Source: Paraburkholderia tropica (GTDB lineage Bacteria; Pseudomonadota; Gammaproteobacteria; Burkholderiales; Burkholderiaceae). Taken from it: 64,000 bases of DNA. The notes beneath the pieces were generated by a model. It saw only the letters and a program-made list of their open reading frames with translations. It had not been told where the DNA came from and did not search any database. The DNA lies in contig NZ_CAJZAR010000054.1 of the NCBI RefSeq assembly GCF_914484835.1, positions 1 to 64,000 on the forward strand, in the 5' to 3' direction. Each line of letters starts with the position of its first letter. The first letter of the stretch is position 1. Positions 1 through 7,717 of this stretch are shown here, piece after piece. The translations under genes and the position numbers were made by a program.

Positions 1-1064
1 CTCGCCGTCATGGCCGCGCCTGGCAGACAGCCCACCGCCAGCGACGACGCCAGCGCCTCCGAGCCCGCCGCCTCGCCCTCGGCGCGCGTCGTGTCGGGCG
101 CGCGAAAACCAAACGCGAGCGGGATATACGCCGACTGGAATTCGTGGCGCATCATCAGCCCGGTTTCGGCGGGGCCGACGAAGATCATGCCGCCATCGGC
201 GAGACGCCCGCGCAGCAGACCGATCGCGCGGTCCTGCGCGGCGCGGTCGAAATAGATCAGCACGTTGCGGCAGAAGATGAAGTCGTAGCGCACCGGATGC
301 GCCGCGAGCCATTCGAACAGATTCGCGCGCTCGAAATGCACGGCGCGGCGCACGCTGTCCGCGAGCCGCCAGCCGTCCGGGCCCGCGTGGAAATAGCGCT
401 CGCGAAACGACAGCGCATCGCCGCGAAACGCATTGCGTCCGTACACGGCGTGCGCGGCAGCCTCGATCGAAGCGGCGCTGATGTCGAGCGCATCGATGCC
501 GAATTGCGCGGGCGAAAGCCCGGCGTCGAGCAGCGCCATCGCCGCCGAATACGGCTCCTCGCCCGTCGAGCACGGCACGCTGAGCACGCGCAGCACCTCG
601 CCCGGACGCTTCGCCAGATGCTCGGCGCCGATGCGCGCGAGCGCCATGAAGGCCTCGCGTTCGCGGAAGAACCAGGTTTCGGGCACGACCAGCGCGTCGA
701 TCAGCGCCTGGCGTTCGGCGGGCGCGGTCGTCAGGTAAGTCCAGTAGGCGTCGCGCACTTTTTCGGGCAGCGCGAGGCCGCCTTCCCATTGCGCGGGAAC
801 GGGCGCGGGTGTGTGCGACGCGCGATCCTTGCCGTGATGCGAGGTCCGATGCGCGCCGTGATGGGTTCCGTGATGCGCGCTGTGATGAACTCCGTGATCC
901 TGAGCGAAAACGTCACTGCCCTCGCTGGCCGCCAGCATCGACGCGATCATCGCCGCCGCGCGCGACGCCACCGCACGCGCGAGTGCGTGCGAGCCGAGCG
1001 ATTCGGCGTCGATGCCGGTCTCGTCGAGCAGCCACGTCGCGAAGCGCGGATCGGTGGTCTTCAT
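1..1064 (-). CDS. wspC: CheR-type chemoreceptor methyltransferase WspC, 3' end beyond window
   Basis: SAM-dependent methyltransferase that methylates glutamates on the Wsp receptor and so sets signalling to the c-di-GMP cyclase WspR. The first 354 codons are visible. The SAM motif VPCSTGEEPYS and the FCRNVLIYF motif are typical of CheR. Placement after a WspA-like receptor and a CheW identifies the WspC role; the C-terminal TPR part expected for WspC would lie off the left edge. The ATG at 1064 overlaps the wspB stop as ATGA (1061-1064), implying translational coupling. Odd: residues about 57-84, between the N-terminal helices and the catalytic core, form a histidine-rich linker with 11 His in 28 residues. 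No long ORF was listed here because the frame runs off the edge; I translated it directly. Confidence 0.88.
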   Translation of the reverse strand, partial: MKTTDPRFATWLLDETGIDAESLGSHALARAVASRAAAMIASMLAASEGSDVFAQDHGVHHSAHHGTHHGAHRTSHHGKDRASHTPAPVPAQWEGGLALPEKVRDAYWTYLTTAPAERQALIDALVVPETWFFREREAFMALARIGAEHLAKRPGEVLRVLSVPCSTGEEPYSAAMALLDAGLSPAQFGIDALDISAASIEAAAHAVYGRNAFRGDALSFRERYFHAGPDGWRLADSVRRAVHFERANLFEWLAAHPVRYDFIFCRNVLIYFDRAAQDRAIGLLRGRLADGGMIFVGPAETGLMMRHEFQSAYIPLAFGFRAPDTTRAEGEAAGSEALASSLAVGCLPGAAMTA

Positions 1065-1576
1065 CGCGCAAACTCGCCGGGAGTGGCCGCGCCGCGCCAC
1101 GAAGGCGGATCGGGAAACAGCAGCGCGCGCACGCGCGCGTCGAGCAGCTGATCGACCTTCACCCATTGCACGAAGCCGTGCGCGTCGCTGGCCACGGGGC
1201 CGAGCCAACGCGCCTCGGGCGTGGCGATGCCGCCTTCGGCGAAGGCTTCGGCGGCGATCGTCTGGGTGCGCGTCGCGCTTTCGAGCAGCAGCGCGAGGCA
1301 GCGCGGCGAGGTATCGACGCTCGACGTATCGACCGCACCGTCACGGTCGTTCACCAGCACGAGCCGCGTCGACATCAGCGCGCGCGACGGCCGCCCGAGC
1401 GCCAGCATCGCCAGATCGACGACCGGCACCGGCGCGCCGTCGTGGTCGATCACGCCCGCGATATACGGCGGCGTGCCCGCGAACGCGCGCACCGGCTGCA
1501 GCGGCAGCACGCGCACGATCTCGCGCGCGTCGAGCGCGTAGCGTTCGCCATCCAGCTCGAAGACGAGAAAGAGCAT
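1061..1576 (-). CDS. wspB: CheW-like coupling protein WspB
   Basis: CheW-domain scaffold of 171 aa that couples the receptor to the WspE histidine kinase in the cytoplasm. The start MLFLVFELDGERYALDA and the segment GVIDHDGAPVPVVDLAMLALG match the two beta-barrel halves of CheW. In the Wsp operon the first CheW gene follows wspA and precedes wspC, as here. The ATG at 1576 lies 58 bp after wspA, and the stop overlaps the wspC start by 4 bp. It could be called a generic CheW, but the receptor gene next to it is WspA-like. Confidence 0.88.
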   Translation of the reverse strand: MLFLVFELDGERYALDAREIVRVLPLQPVRAFAGTPPYIAGVIDHDGAPVPVVDLAMLALGRPSRALMSTRLVLVNDRDGAVDTSSVDTSPRCLALLLESATRTQTIAAEAFAEGGIATPEARWLGPVASDAHGFVQWVKVDQLLDARVRALLFPDPPSWRGAATPGEFAR

Positions 1577-1634
1577 CGCGGCTCCGGTCAGCGGCGCACT
1601 GTCGTGTGCATCGTCGCGTGCGTCGTCATGGGCA

Positions 1635-3308
1635 TCACGCCTCGATCCTGAAACGCGACACGCCCGTGCGCAGCTCGTTCGCCACGAGCGTCAGATTGTC
1701 GATCGCCTGCGACGACTGGCGCAGCGACTCCGCCGTCTGCTGCGCGGCCTCGGACAACTGGATCAGCGCCTGGGTGATCTGCTCGGCGCTGGTGGCCTGC
1801 GCCTGCATGCCGTCGTTGACGACCTGGAAGCGCGGCGCGAGCGTCTGCACCGCGCCGATGATCTGCGAAAGCTGCGCGCCCACCTGCTGCACGTCGTGCA
1901 TGCCGCGGCGCACTTCCTCCGCGAACTTGTCCATGCCCATCACGCCCGCCGAGACCGCCGACTGGATCTCCTTGACGGTCTGCTCGATGTCGTAGGTCGC
2001 CACCGCCGTCTGATCGGCCAGACGGCGGATCTCGGTCGCCACCACGGCAAAACCGCGGCCGTATTCGCCGGCCTTCTCGGCCTCGATCGCCGCGTTCAGC
2101 GAGAGCAGATTGGTCTGGTCCGCGACCTTGGTGATGGTCGCCACGACCTGGTTGATGCTCACGGCCTTCTCGTTGAGGATCGCGAGCTTGGCGTTCACCG
2201 AGCCCGCCGCTTCCATCACGCTGCGCATGGTGTCCTCCATGTGCGTGAGGCCGCTCTGGCTCGTCGTGGCGAGCGCCGCCGACTGCTCGGCCACGGTCGC
2301 CACCTCGCCCATCGTGCGCACGAGGTCGCGCGCCGTGGCGAAAATTTCGCGCGAGGTCGCGCCGATCTCGGTCGTGGTCGCCGCCGTCTCGCTCGCGGTC
2401 GCCTGCTGCTCCTTCGAGGTCGCGGCCACTTCGGCCACCGAGGTCGTCACCTGCAGCGACGACTTCTGCGCCTGCGCGACGAGGCTCGCGAGTTCGTCGC
2501 TCATGCGGTTGAAGCCGTCCTCCAGCACGCCGAATTCGTCCTGGCGTCCCAGTTCCAGACGCTGCGAAAGATTGCCCATGCGCATTGCATCGTGCACTTC
2601 GACGAGCCGTCCCATCGGCCGCGTGATCGCGCGATAGAGCAGATAGCCGGTCCCGAGCGAGGCCAGCAGCACGATGCCGAGCGCCGTGGCGAGCGTGATT
2701 TCGGTGCCGGTGACCGAACTGCGGATCGCGAGCGCGGATTCGTCGGCGCGCTTGCGGTTCTCGTCGACGACCGCGTTGGCCGCGTCGATCACCTCGCGCC
2801 AGGTGCCGTCGAGTTGCACGAACTGCGCCTGCGCGGCGGCGCGCTGCGTGGGCAGCTCGCGCACGATCGCCATCAATTGCGGCAGATAGCGGCCGTAGGC
2901 GTCGCGAAAACGCTGGAAGCGCGCGCGGTCGTCGGCGCTGAACACCGAGGCCTCGTAGTGCGCGGCGTTCTGCTCGGTCTGATTGACCGCCGCCGGCAGT
3001 TGCGCGAGCGCGCGCGCCACGCCGGCCGGATCGGTTTCCACGAAGGCGGCGCGCTCGACGAGCGTGTACGTCTGGTTCGCGGAGGCGCGCAACGAAGTCG
3101 CATAGAACAGGCCCGGCACGGAATCGTGCGTGAGGCTGAGGGCTTCGTCGTCGATGGCGCGCAGGCGCTCCCACGAGATCGCGGCCGTGGCGAGCATCAG
3201 CACGAACAGCAGGCCGAAACTCACGACGATGCGCGTCCCGAGTGTGTAGCGACCCTGGGTCTGGCGCGGCAGGCCGGCTGAGCCGGAACGGGGCATGGCT
3301 GTGCTCAT
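1635..3308 (-). CDS. wspA: Methyl-accepting chemoreceptor WspA
   Basis: Inner-membrane receptor of the Wsp surface-sensing pathway, 557 aa from the ATG at 3308. N-terminal TM (about residues 23-43), periplasmic four-helix sensor (about 45-195), second TM, HAMP, then a long cytoplasmic coiled coil with the conserved tip VADQTNLLSLNAAIEAEKAG. The signalling domain (ASETAATTTEIGATSREIFA and EIRRLADQTAVATYDIEQ) closely resembles WspA of Pseudomonas as I recall it, which is the main reason for the assignment. First gene of wspA-wspB-wspC. A TTG at 3362 would add 18 residues, and an ATG at 3296 is also possible; no strong Shine-Dalgarno separates them. Confidence 0.88.
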   Translation of the reverse strand: MSTAMPRSGSAGLPRQTQGRYTLGTRIVVSFGLLFVLMLATAAISWERLRAIDDEALSLTHDSVPGLFYATSLRASANQTYTLVERAAFVETDPAGVARALAQLPAAVNQTEQNAAHYEASVFSADDRARFQRFRDAYGRYLPQLMAIVRELPTQRAAAQAQFVQLDGTWREVIDAANAVVDENRKRADESALAIRSSVTGTEITLATALGIVLLASLGTGYLLYRAITRPMGRLVEVHDAMRMGNLSQRLELGRQDEFGVLEDGFNRMSDELASLVAQAQKSSLQVTTSVAEVAATSKEQQATASETAATTTEIGATSREIFATARDLVRTMGEVATVAEQSAALATTSQSGLTHMEDTMRSVMEAAGSVNAKLAILNEKAVSINQVVATITKVADQTNLLSLNAAIEAEKAGEYGRGFAVVATEIRRLADQTAVATYDIEQTVKEIQSAVSAGVMGMDKFAEEVRRGMHDVQQVGAQLSQIIGAVQTLAPRFQVVNDGMQAQATSAEQITQALIQLSEAAQQTAESLRQSSQAIDNLTLVANELRTGVSRFRIEA

Positions 3309-3379
3309 TAGGCTTGGGCTTTTCCGGTTGGCGGCGAGAGGCGGCGTTTGCCGGACGCGCAAGGTGCGCGAGCGTACAG

Positions 3380-3419
3380 ACGCCCCGGCGAAGGCCCGTC
3401 ACACGGGCTTCCGGGGCGT
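3380..3419 (-). promoter_or_regulatory. Two-tier hairpin in the wspA leader
   Basis: Outer arms ACGCCCCGG/CCGGGGCGT (9 bp) enclose inner arms GCCCGT/ACGGGC, separated by a small asymmetric internal loop. It ends 72 nt before the wspA ATG. There is no T-run, so a simple terminator is unlikely. It may be a leader structure or a palindromic binding site. Confidence 0.4.
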
Positions 3420-3551
3420 AGTGTAATGCGTTTGAGCACTTTTATGCGATGAGGCGATTACCAGGCGAGGCGGCCTGGCAACGGTTGTCGCGTTTTTCGA
3501 TACAGCGGCGGAGCGCGGTTGGCGCGCTCGCGGTGCGCAATCGGCAGGAAA

Positions 3552-3632
3552 ATCGGCGCTGATCCGGGCGGGATCGGCGCGCGATCAAGCCAGAATCGGC
3601 GCTTGATCGACGTTTGATCGACGCGCGATCGG
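3552..3632. repeat. GATC-rich imperfect repeats
   Basis: Degenerate units resembling GATCGGCGCGCGATC and CTTGATCGACG recur, with six GATC sites in about 80 bp between wspA and the tetR stop. A similar GATC-rich patch lies at 58662-58700. No function can be read from this. Confidence 0.5.
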
Positions 3633-3635
3633 CCC

Positions 3636-4310
3636 TTAACCGGCCTTGCGCACGAAGCGCTCCACGGCGTCGACGACCATCTCGCGATGACGCGCGCGCA
3701 GGCGCGGATGCGAGGGATCGCGCCCGAACGCGGCGCCGAAGGTGTGGCGGTTGCCCACGCGGTGAAAGCACATCGAGCTGATCAGCAGGTGCAGGTCGAT
3801 CGGATCGATGTCGGTGCGGAACACGCCCGCCGCCACGCCGCGCGCGAGCAGATCCTCGATCGTGCGGATCACGCTGGCGTTGCGGGTGCGGAACGTCTTG
3901 AGCCGCTCGATGTACTTGGCGCCGTGGATGTTTTCGATCGTCACGAGGCGCACGAAGTCGCGATGGCGGTCGTGGTAGTCGAAGGTGAATTCGACGAGGC
4001 GCTTCAGGCCTTCCTCGGGAGCGAGTTCGTCGATGTGCAGGTCTTGCTCGAGCGCGCGGATGTCGCCGTAGACCTTGTCGAGCACCGCTTCGTACAGCCC
4101 TTCCTTGCTGCCGAAGTAGTAATACAGCATGCGCTTGGTGGTGTTCGTGCGCTCGGCGATCGCGTCCACGCGCGCGCCCGAGAGCCCCATCGCCGAAAAC
4201 TCGGCGGTCGCCACTTCCAGAATGTTGCGCTTGGTCTGCTCGGGATCGTACTTGCGCCGACTTTCGGATTGAGCGTCGTTGCGTTCGGGCGAAGCCGCCG
4301 GTCTTGCCAT
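3636..4310 (-). CDS. TetR/AcrR family regulator beside the quinate/shikimate locus
   Basis: Repressor-type protein of 224 aa. The N-terminal helix-turn-helix (about residues 27-72) contains the TetR pattern GARVDAIAERTNTTKRMLYYYFGSKEGLYEAVL. The C-terminal helical domain (about 90-220) would bind the ligand. It is the only regulator gene adjacent to the MFS/aroE/aroQ/quiC genes, and the inverted repeat ACTAAC-N2-GTTAGT in the quiC promoter has TetR-operator form, so it is a reasonable candidate regulator of that locus. That link is inference. The ATG at 4310 gives the full N-terminal extension; no clear ribosome site is visible. Confidence 0.85.
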   Translation of the reverse strand: MARPAASPERNDAQSESRRKYDPEQTKRNILEVATAEFSAMGLSGARVDAIAERTNTTKRMLYYYFGSKEGLYEAVLDKVYGDIRALEQDLHIDELAPEEGLKRLVEFTFDYHDRHRDFVRLVTIENIHGAKYIERLKTFRTRNASVIRTIEDLLARGVAAGVFRTDIDPIDLHLLISSMCFHRVGNRHTFGAAFGRDPSHPRLRARHREMVVDAVERFVRKAG

Positions 4311-4561
4311 ATCGTTGTTGTGGACCGCAGGGAGGGAGGGATGCGGCCGATTCTAGCATGGCGGGCGCCGCGTCCCGCCTGACCGGGCGAAGCCGGCCGG
4401 TGTTGCCGATGCTGTCTGGCGCGCCTGCGTTGCGTGCGAATCGCGGCGGTTCGGCCGCCGCTTTTCATCCGCATTTCGGCGAGATTTCGCCGGGTTTTCG
4501 TCGATGTTGCACCGCGCTTTCGGCGCGCGATTTCAGCACGCGATTTCGGAAGCTTTCGGCA

Positions 4562-4589
4562 CGGCGGCATCGATGTTGCGATGCCGCCG
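4562..4589 (-). terminator. Hairpin after the MFS gene
   Basis: Perfect 11-bp arms CGGCGGCATCG/CGATGCCGCCG with loop ATGTTG, 15 bp beyond the stop of the minus-strand MFS gene. It lacks a clear T-run, so rho-independent function is only likely. Confidence 0.55.
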
Positions 4590-4604
4590 CGCCCGCCCCG
4601 TGCT

Positions 4605-5999
4605 TCAGGCCAGCTCGATCCGCTTGATGTCGCCGACGATGAAGATATACGACGCCGCGCCGATCAGCGCGATCACGCCGATGAACACCAGCGCCCAGAC
4701 GAACGAGCCCGTCGCGCCCACGATCAGCCCAACCACCAGCGGCGTGATGATGCCCGCGAGATTGGCCGCCAGGTTGAAGATGCCGCCCGTGAGGCCGAGC
4801 ATGCCGGCCGGCGCGATATCGGACACCAGCGTCCAGCCGAGCGCCGCCATGCCCTGCGCGAAGAACGCGATCGACAGGATCACGATCACCGTCACGTTGC
4901 TCTCGACGAAGTTCGCCAGGATGATCGTCGAGGCCAGCAGCAGCCCGGCGATGATCGGCAGCTTGCGCGCCACGTTGGCCGAAAAGCCGCGTCGCAGCAT
5001 CCAGTCGGAGAAGGTGCCGCCGAACATCACGCCAATCGAGGCGGCGATGAACGGCATGATCGCGAAGAAGCCGATCTTGAGCCAGGCCATGTGGCGCTCG
5101 GTGGCGAGATAGGTCGGGAACCACGTCAGGAAGAACACGAGCGTGGAGTTGCCCGCGAACTGGCCAAGGCAGATGCCCGCGAGCTGACGGCGGCGCACCA
5201 GCTGGCCCGCGAGGCGCCAGTCGAAGCCCTTCTTCGCGGCCTTGCCGTCGGCCTGACCGCCCGCCTGCTCAGCAGCCGCCTCTTCCTTCGCGACCTTGCG
5301 CTCGTGCTTCGCCAGACCGCCGCCCGCCTCGATGTAGTCGAGTTCGGCGCGGTTGGCCGCCGGGTGCTCGTGCGGCTCGCGATACAGGAACCACCAGACG
5401 AAGCCGAAGGCGATGCCCGCCGCGCCCACCACGTAGAACAGCGAGCGCCAGCCGTAGGCGCCCATCAGCGCGAACAGGAACGGGCTGAAGAACGCGAGGC
5501 CGATGTACTCGCCGACGGTGTAGGTGCCCGTCGCGAACGCGCGTTCGTGCTGCGGAAACCAGGTCGCGACCACGCGGCTGTTGGTCGGGAAACACGGCGA
5601 TTCCGCCGCGCCCAGCCCCAGGCGGCAGGCAAACAACGCGCCCACGCTGCCGACGAAGCCCTGGATCAGCGTGCAGGTCGACCACAAGGTCATCGCGAGG
5701 AAGTACGTGACCTTGCTGCCGAAGCGGTCGAGAAACACACCGCCCGGAATCTGCGCGACCACGTAGGTCCACGAGAACACCGAGAACACGAGACCCATCA
5801 TCGCCGCATTGATGCCCAGCTCTTTGGTGAGCTGCGGCGCCGCGATGCCGAGCACCGTGCGGTCCAGATAGTTGATCATCGTGCCCACGGCAAGCAGCCC
5901 GAGGATGCGATAGCGCGCTTTCGAGCGGCGCATTGTGCCTTCGGCGGACGTCGAGGAAAGCGTCGGCGCGTCGCGCCCCGTGGATACGGGAGGTGCCAT
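4605..5999 (-). CDS. MFS transporter, ACS family, probable quinate/shikimate uptake
   Basis: Inner-membrane major facilitator of 464 aa with about 12 TM segments. The first helix motif INYLDRTVLGIAAPQL and loop motif GGVFLDRFGSK are typical of the anion:cation symporter family, whose members carry hexuronates, glucarate, phthalate and related acids. It lies 43 bp downstream of the shikimate dehydrogenase gene on the same strand, so quinate, shikimate or dehydroshikimate are the likely substrates (inference from context). The start is the ATG at 5999, with GGAG 7 nt upstream; the longer open frame to 6113 overlaps aroE. A charged Ala/Glu/Gly-rich loop sits between the two six-helix halves. Confidence 0.85.
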   Translation of the reverse strand: MAPPVSTGRDAPTLSSTSAEGTMRRSKARYRILGLLAVGTMINYLDRTVLGIAAPQLTKELGINAAMMGLVFSVFSWTYVVAQIPGGVFLDRFGSKVTYFLAMTLWSTCTLIQGFVGSVGALFACRLGLGAAESPCFPTNSRVVATWFPQHERAFATGTYTVGEYIGLAFFSPFLFALMGAYGWRSLFYVVGAAGIAFGFVWWFLYREPHEHPAANRAELDYIEAGGGLAKHERKVAKEEAAAEQAGGQADGKAAKKGFDWRLAGQLVRRRQLAGICLGQFAGNSTLVFFLTWFPTYLATERHMAWLKIGFFAIMPFIAASIGVMFGGTFSDWMLRRGFSANVARKLPIIAGLLLASTIILANFVESNVTVIVILSIAFFAQGMAALGWTLVSDIAPAGMLGLTGGIFNLAANLAGIITPLVVGLIVGATGSFVWALVFIGVIALIGAASYIFIVGDIKRIELA

Positions 6000-6042
6000 G
6001 TCTGTCTCCATTCCTGTAAGTGGCCGGATTGGCCCGGCTTCG

Positions 6043-6939
6043 TTATTGGCCGGCGCCCTGGGCGGAACCCAGCGCCAGCATCGACTGCAAATGCGCGTAC
6101 ATACGCTCGGCATCCGGCTCGACGCCGGTGAAGAGGCGGAACGCGTCCACCGCCTGATAGACCGCCATGCCGCCGCCGCTGAGCGTGCGGCAGCCGCGCG
6201 CCTCGGCGGCTTCGAGCAGCGCCGTGCGAATCGGGAAATAGACGATGTCGGCGACCCAGAGGCCCGCGTGCAGATACTCGGCGGGCAGCGGCAGGCCCGG
6301 CAGCTTCGCCATGCCGGTCGGCGTGCAGTGGATCAGGCCGGTGGCGACCGCGAGCGTTTCTTCGAGCGAGCCGCCCGCGCGCACGCGCGCCTGCGGGAAG
6401 CGCGCCTGCAATTCGGCGGCGAGCGATTCGGCGCGCGCGCCGTCGACGTCGAACAGCGTGAGCGCACGCGCGCCCATCTGCAGCGCCGCGTGCGCGACCG
6501 CCGCGCCCGCGCCGCCCGCGCCCAGTTGCACGACCGATTCGAGCGACACATCGGGCAGGCCGCGCTTGAACGCGCTCGCGAAACCCGACCAGTCGGTGTT
6601 ATGGCCGATGCGCTTGCCGTCGCGCAGCAGCACCGTGTTGACGGCGCCCAGCGCGCGGGCGTCGTCCGAGAGTTCGTCGAGCAGCTCGATCACCGCCTGC
6701 TTGCACGGATAGGTGATGTTCAGGCCGTCGAAGCCCATGCGCTCGGCCGCGAGCAGCAGCTCGGGCAGCGCGGCGGGCGTGAGGTCGTGCGTGTCGAGAT
6801 CGATGCGCCGATACACATAGTTGAAACCGAGTTCGCGCCCTTCTTTCTCGTGCATCGCGGGCGTCAGCGAGCCACCGATGCCCTTGCCGATCAGCCCGCA
6901 GAGAAACGAGCGCGGCTTGTTGCTGTCGTGCTGGCTCAT
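6043..6939 (-). CDS. Shikimate/quinate dehydrogenase, AroE/YdiB family
   Basis: NAD(P)-dependent dehydrogenase of 298 aa that interconverts shikimate or quinate with the 3-dehydro acid. The N-terminal substrate domain has GLIGKGIGGSLTPAMHE and the catalytic segment GLNITYPCKQAV with the conserved Lys. The Rossmann motif GAGGAGAAVAHAAL follows, then GMAKLPG and the late GGGMAVYQAVDAF segment. The ATG at 6939 overlaps the aroQ stop as ATGA. Linkage to a catabolic dehydroquinase and dehydroshikimate dehydratase suggests a degradative enzyme rather than biosynthetic AroE. NAD versus NADP preference and quinate versus shikimate preference cannot be read reliably. Confidence 0.85.
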   Translation of the reverse strand: MSQHDSNKPRSFLCGLIGKGIGGSLTPAMHEKEGRELGFNYVYRRIDLDTHDLTPAALPELLLAAERMGFDGLNITYPCKQAVIELLDELSDDARALGAVNTVLLRDGKRIGHNTDWSGFASAFKRGLPDVSLESVVQLGAGGAGAAVAHAALQMGARALTLFDVDGARAESLAAELQARFPQARVRAGGSLEETLAVATGLIHCTPTGMAKLPGLPLPAEYLHAGLWVADIVYFPIRTALLEAAEARGCRTLSGGGMAVYQAVDAFRLFTGVEPDAERMYAHLQSMLALGSAQGAGQ

Positions 6940-7403
6940 TGCTTCACCTGCTTTGCGTATTTCGTGGTCAACAAGGTTTGCATGCGTTCGAGCGCGAGCA
7001 CGTAGCCCTGCGTGCCGCAGCCGACGATGATCGCCTCGGCGATCGGCGAAACGAACGAGTGATGCCGGAAGGCCTCGCGCTTGTGGACGTTGGAAATATG
7101 GACCTCGATCACGGGTTTGGCGATGGCCGACAGCGCATCGGCGATCGCCACCGACGTATGCGTATAAGCGGCCGGATTGATGACGATGCCGTCGACGCGC
7201 GTGCGCGCCTCGTGCAGCCAGTCGATCAGTTGATGCTCGGCGTTCGACTGACGAAAGTCGACTTCGAGATGAAGCCGGGCCGCCGCTTCGTGGCACATCC
7301 GCGCCACGTCGTCGAGGGTTTCCGCCCCGTATATCGCGGGCTCCCGCGTTCCCAGCAGATTCAGATTCGGCCCGTTGAGGACCAGTACCGACGGCAATTG
7401 CAT
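6936..7403 (-). CDS. aroQ: 3-dehydroquinate dehydratase, type II
   Basis: Converts 3-dehydroquinate to 3-dehydroshikimate; small dodecameric type II enzyme, 155 aa from the ATG at 7403. Family motifs are VLVLNGPNLNLLGTREPAIYG, with the catalytic Tyr at its end, the substrate segment VINPAAYTHTSVAI and the HISNVHKREAFRHHSF motif. GGAG lies about 9 nt before the start. First gene of the minus-strand unit aroQ-aroE-MFS, divergent from quiC, so the copy is probably catabolic (QuiB-like role). Confidence 0.92.
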   Translation of the reverse strand: MQLPSVLVLNGPNLNLLGTREPAIYGAETLDDVARMCHEAAARLHLEVDFRQSNAEHQLIDWLHEARTRVDGIVINPAAYTHTSVAIADALSAIAKPVIEVHISNVHKREAFRHHSFVSPIAEAIIVGCGTQGYVLALERMQTLLTTKYAKQVKQ

Positions 7404-7717
7404 CACACACACTCCACAACAGCACACAACAACGGTTTGGCAGGCGCGGAAACTTCGGTTGCGATCCGATTTGCGGTTGATTCGCAGCGCATGAAGGCGC
7501 TAAATAAGCTTCCTGACATTGATCGGCCGCATGGCATCCCACGCATGGCCGCCAGTGTGCCGCGCGCGGGCCCCGGGGTCACCCTGGGGTTTGCGAGAAT
7601 TTGTACTAACTGGTTAGTTTGGTTATTCTTGCGACACTCCGGCGGGCATCTGTATCCGCGCCGCCGGTCCCGGGTCGCACGGCTCTTACCGGTCACAGTT
7701 ATTGCTGCATTTACGCC
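7404..7717. other. Divergent control region aroQ / quiC
   Basis: No gene. It separates the minus-strand aroQ unit from plus-strand quiC and carries the promoter with an embedded inverted repeat at 7601-7629. The aroQ promoter is not obvious. Confidence 0.6.
7601..7629 (+). promoter_or_regulatory. quiC promoter with TetR-like operator in its spacer
   Basis: -35 TTGTAC (7601-7606), 17-bp spacer, -10 TATTCT (7624-7629). A perfect inverted repeat ACTAAC-TG-GTTAGT (7605-7618) starts inside the -35 and fills most of the spacer, where a repressor would block RNA polymerase. The geometry (6-bp arms, 2-bp gap) suits a TetR dimer. The cognate regulator is probably the TetR at 3636-4310, but this is inferred. 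Confidence 0.6.

Larger units (their letters stand above)
3309..3635. other. Intergenic region upstream of wspA
   Basis: No credible gene. It must contain the wspA promoter on the minus strand, but I cannot pick a convincing -35/-10 pair. It holds a two-tier hairpin (3380-3419) in the presumed wspA leader and a GATC-rich repetitive stretch (3552-3632). Confidence 0.6.

Noticed and set aside
1588..3402. 604-codon minus frame overlapping wspA
   Set aside because: Out-of-frame shadow; the Arg-rich sequence has no domain, while the overlapping frame is a full chemoreceptor.
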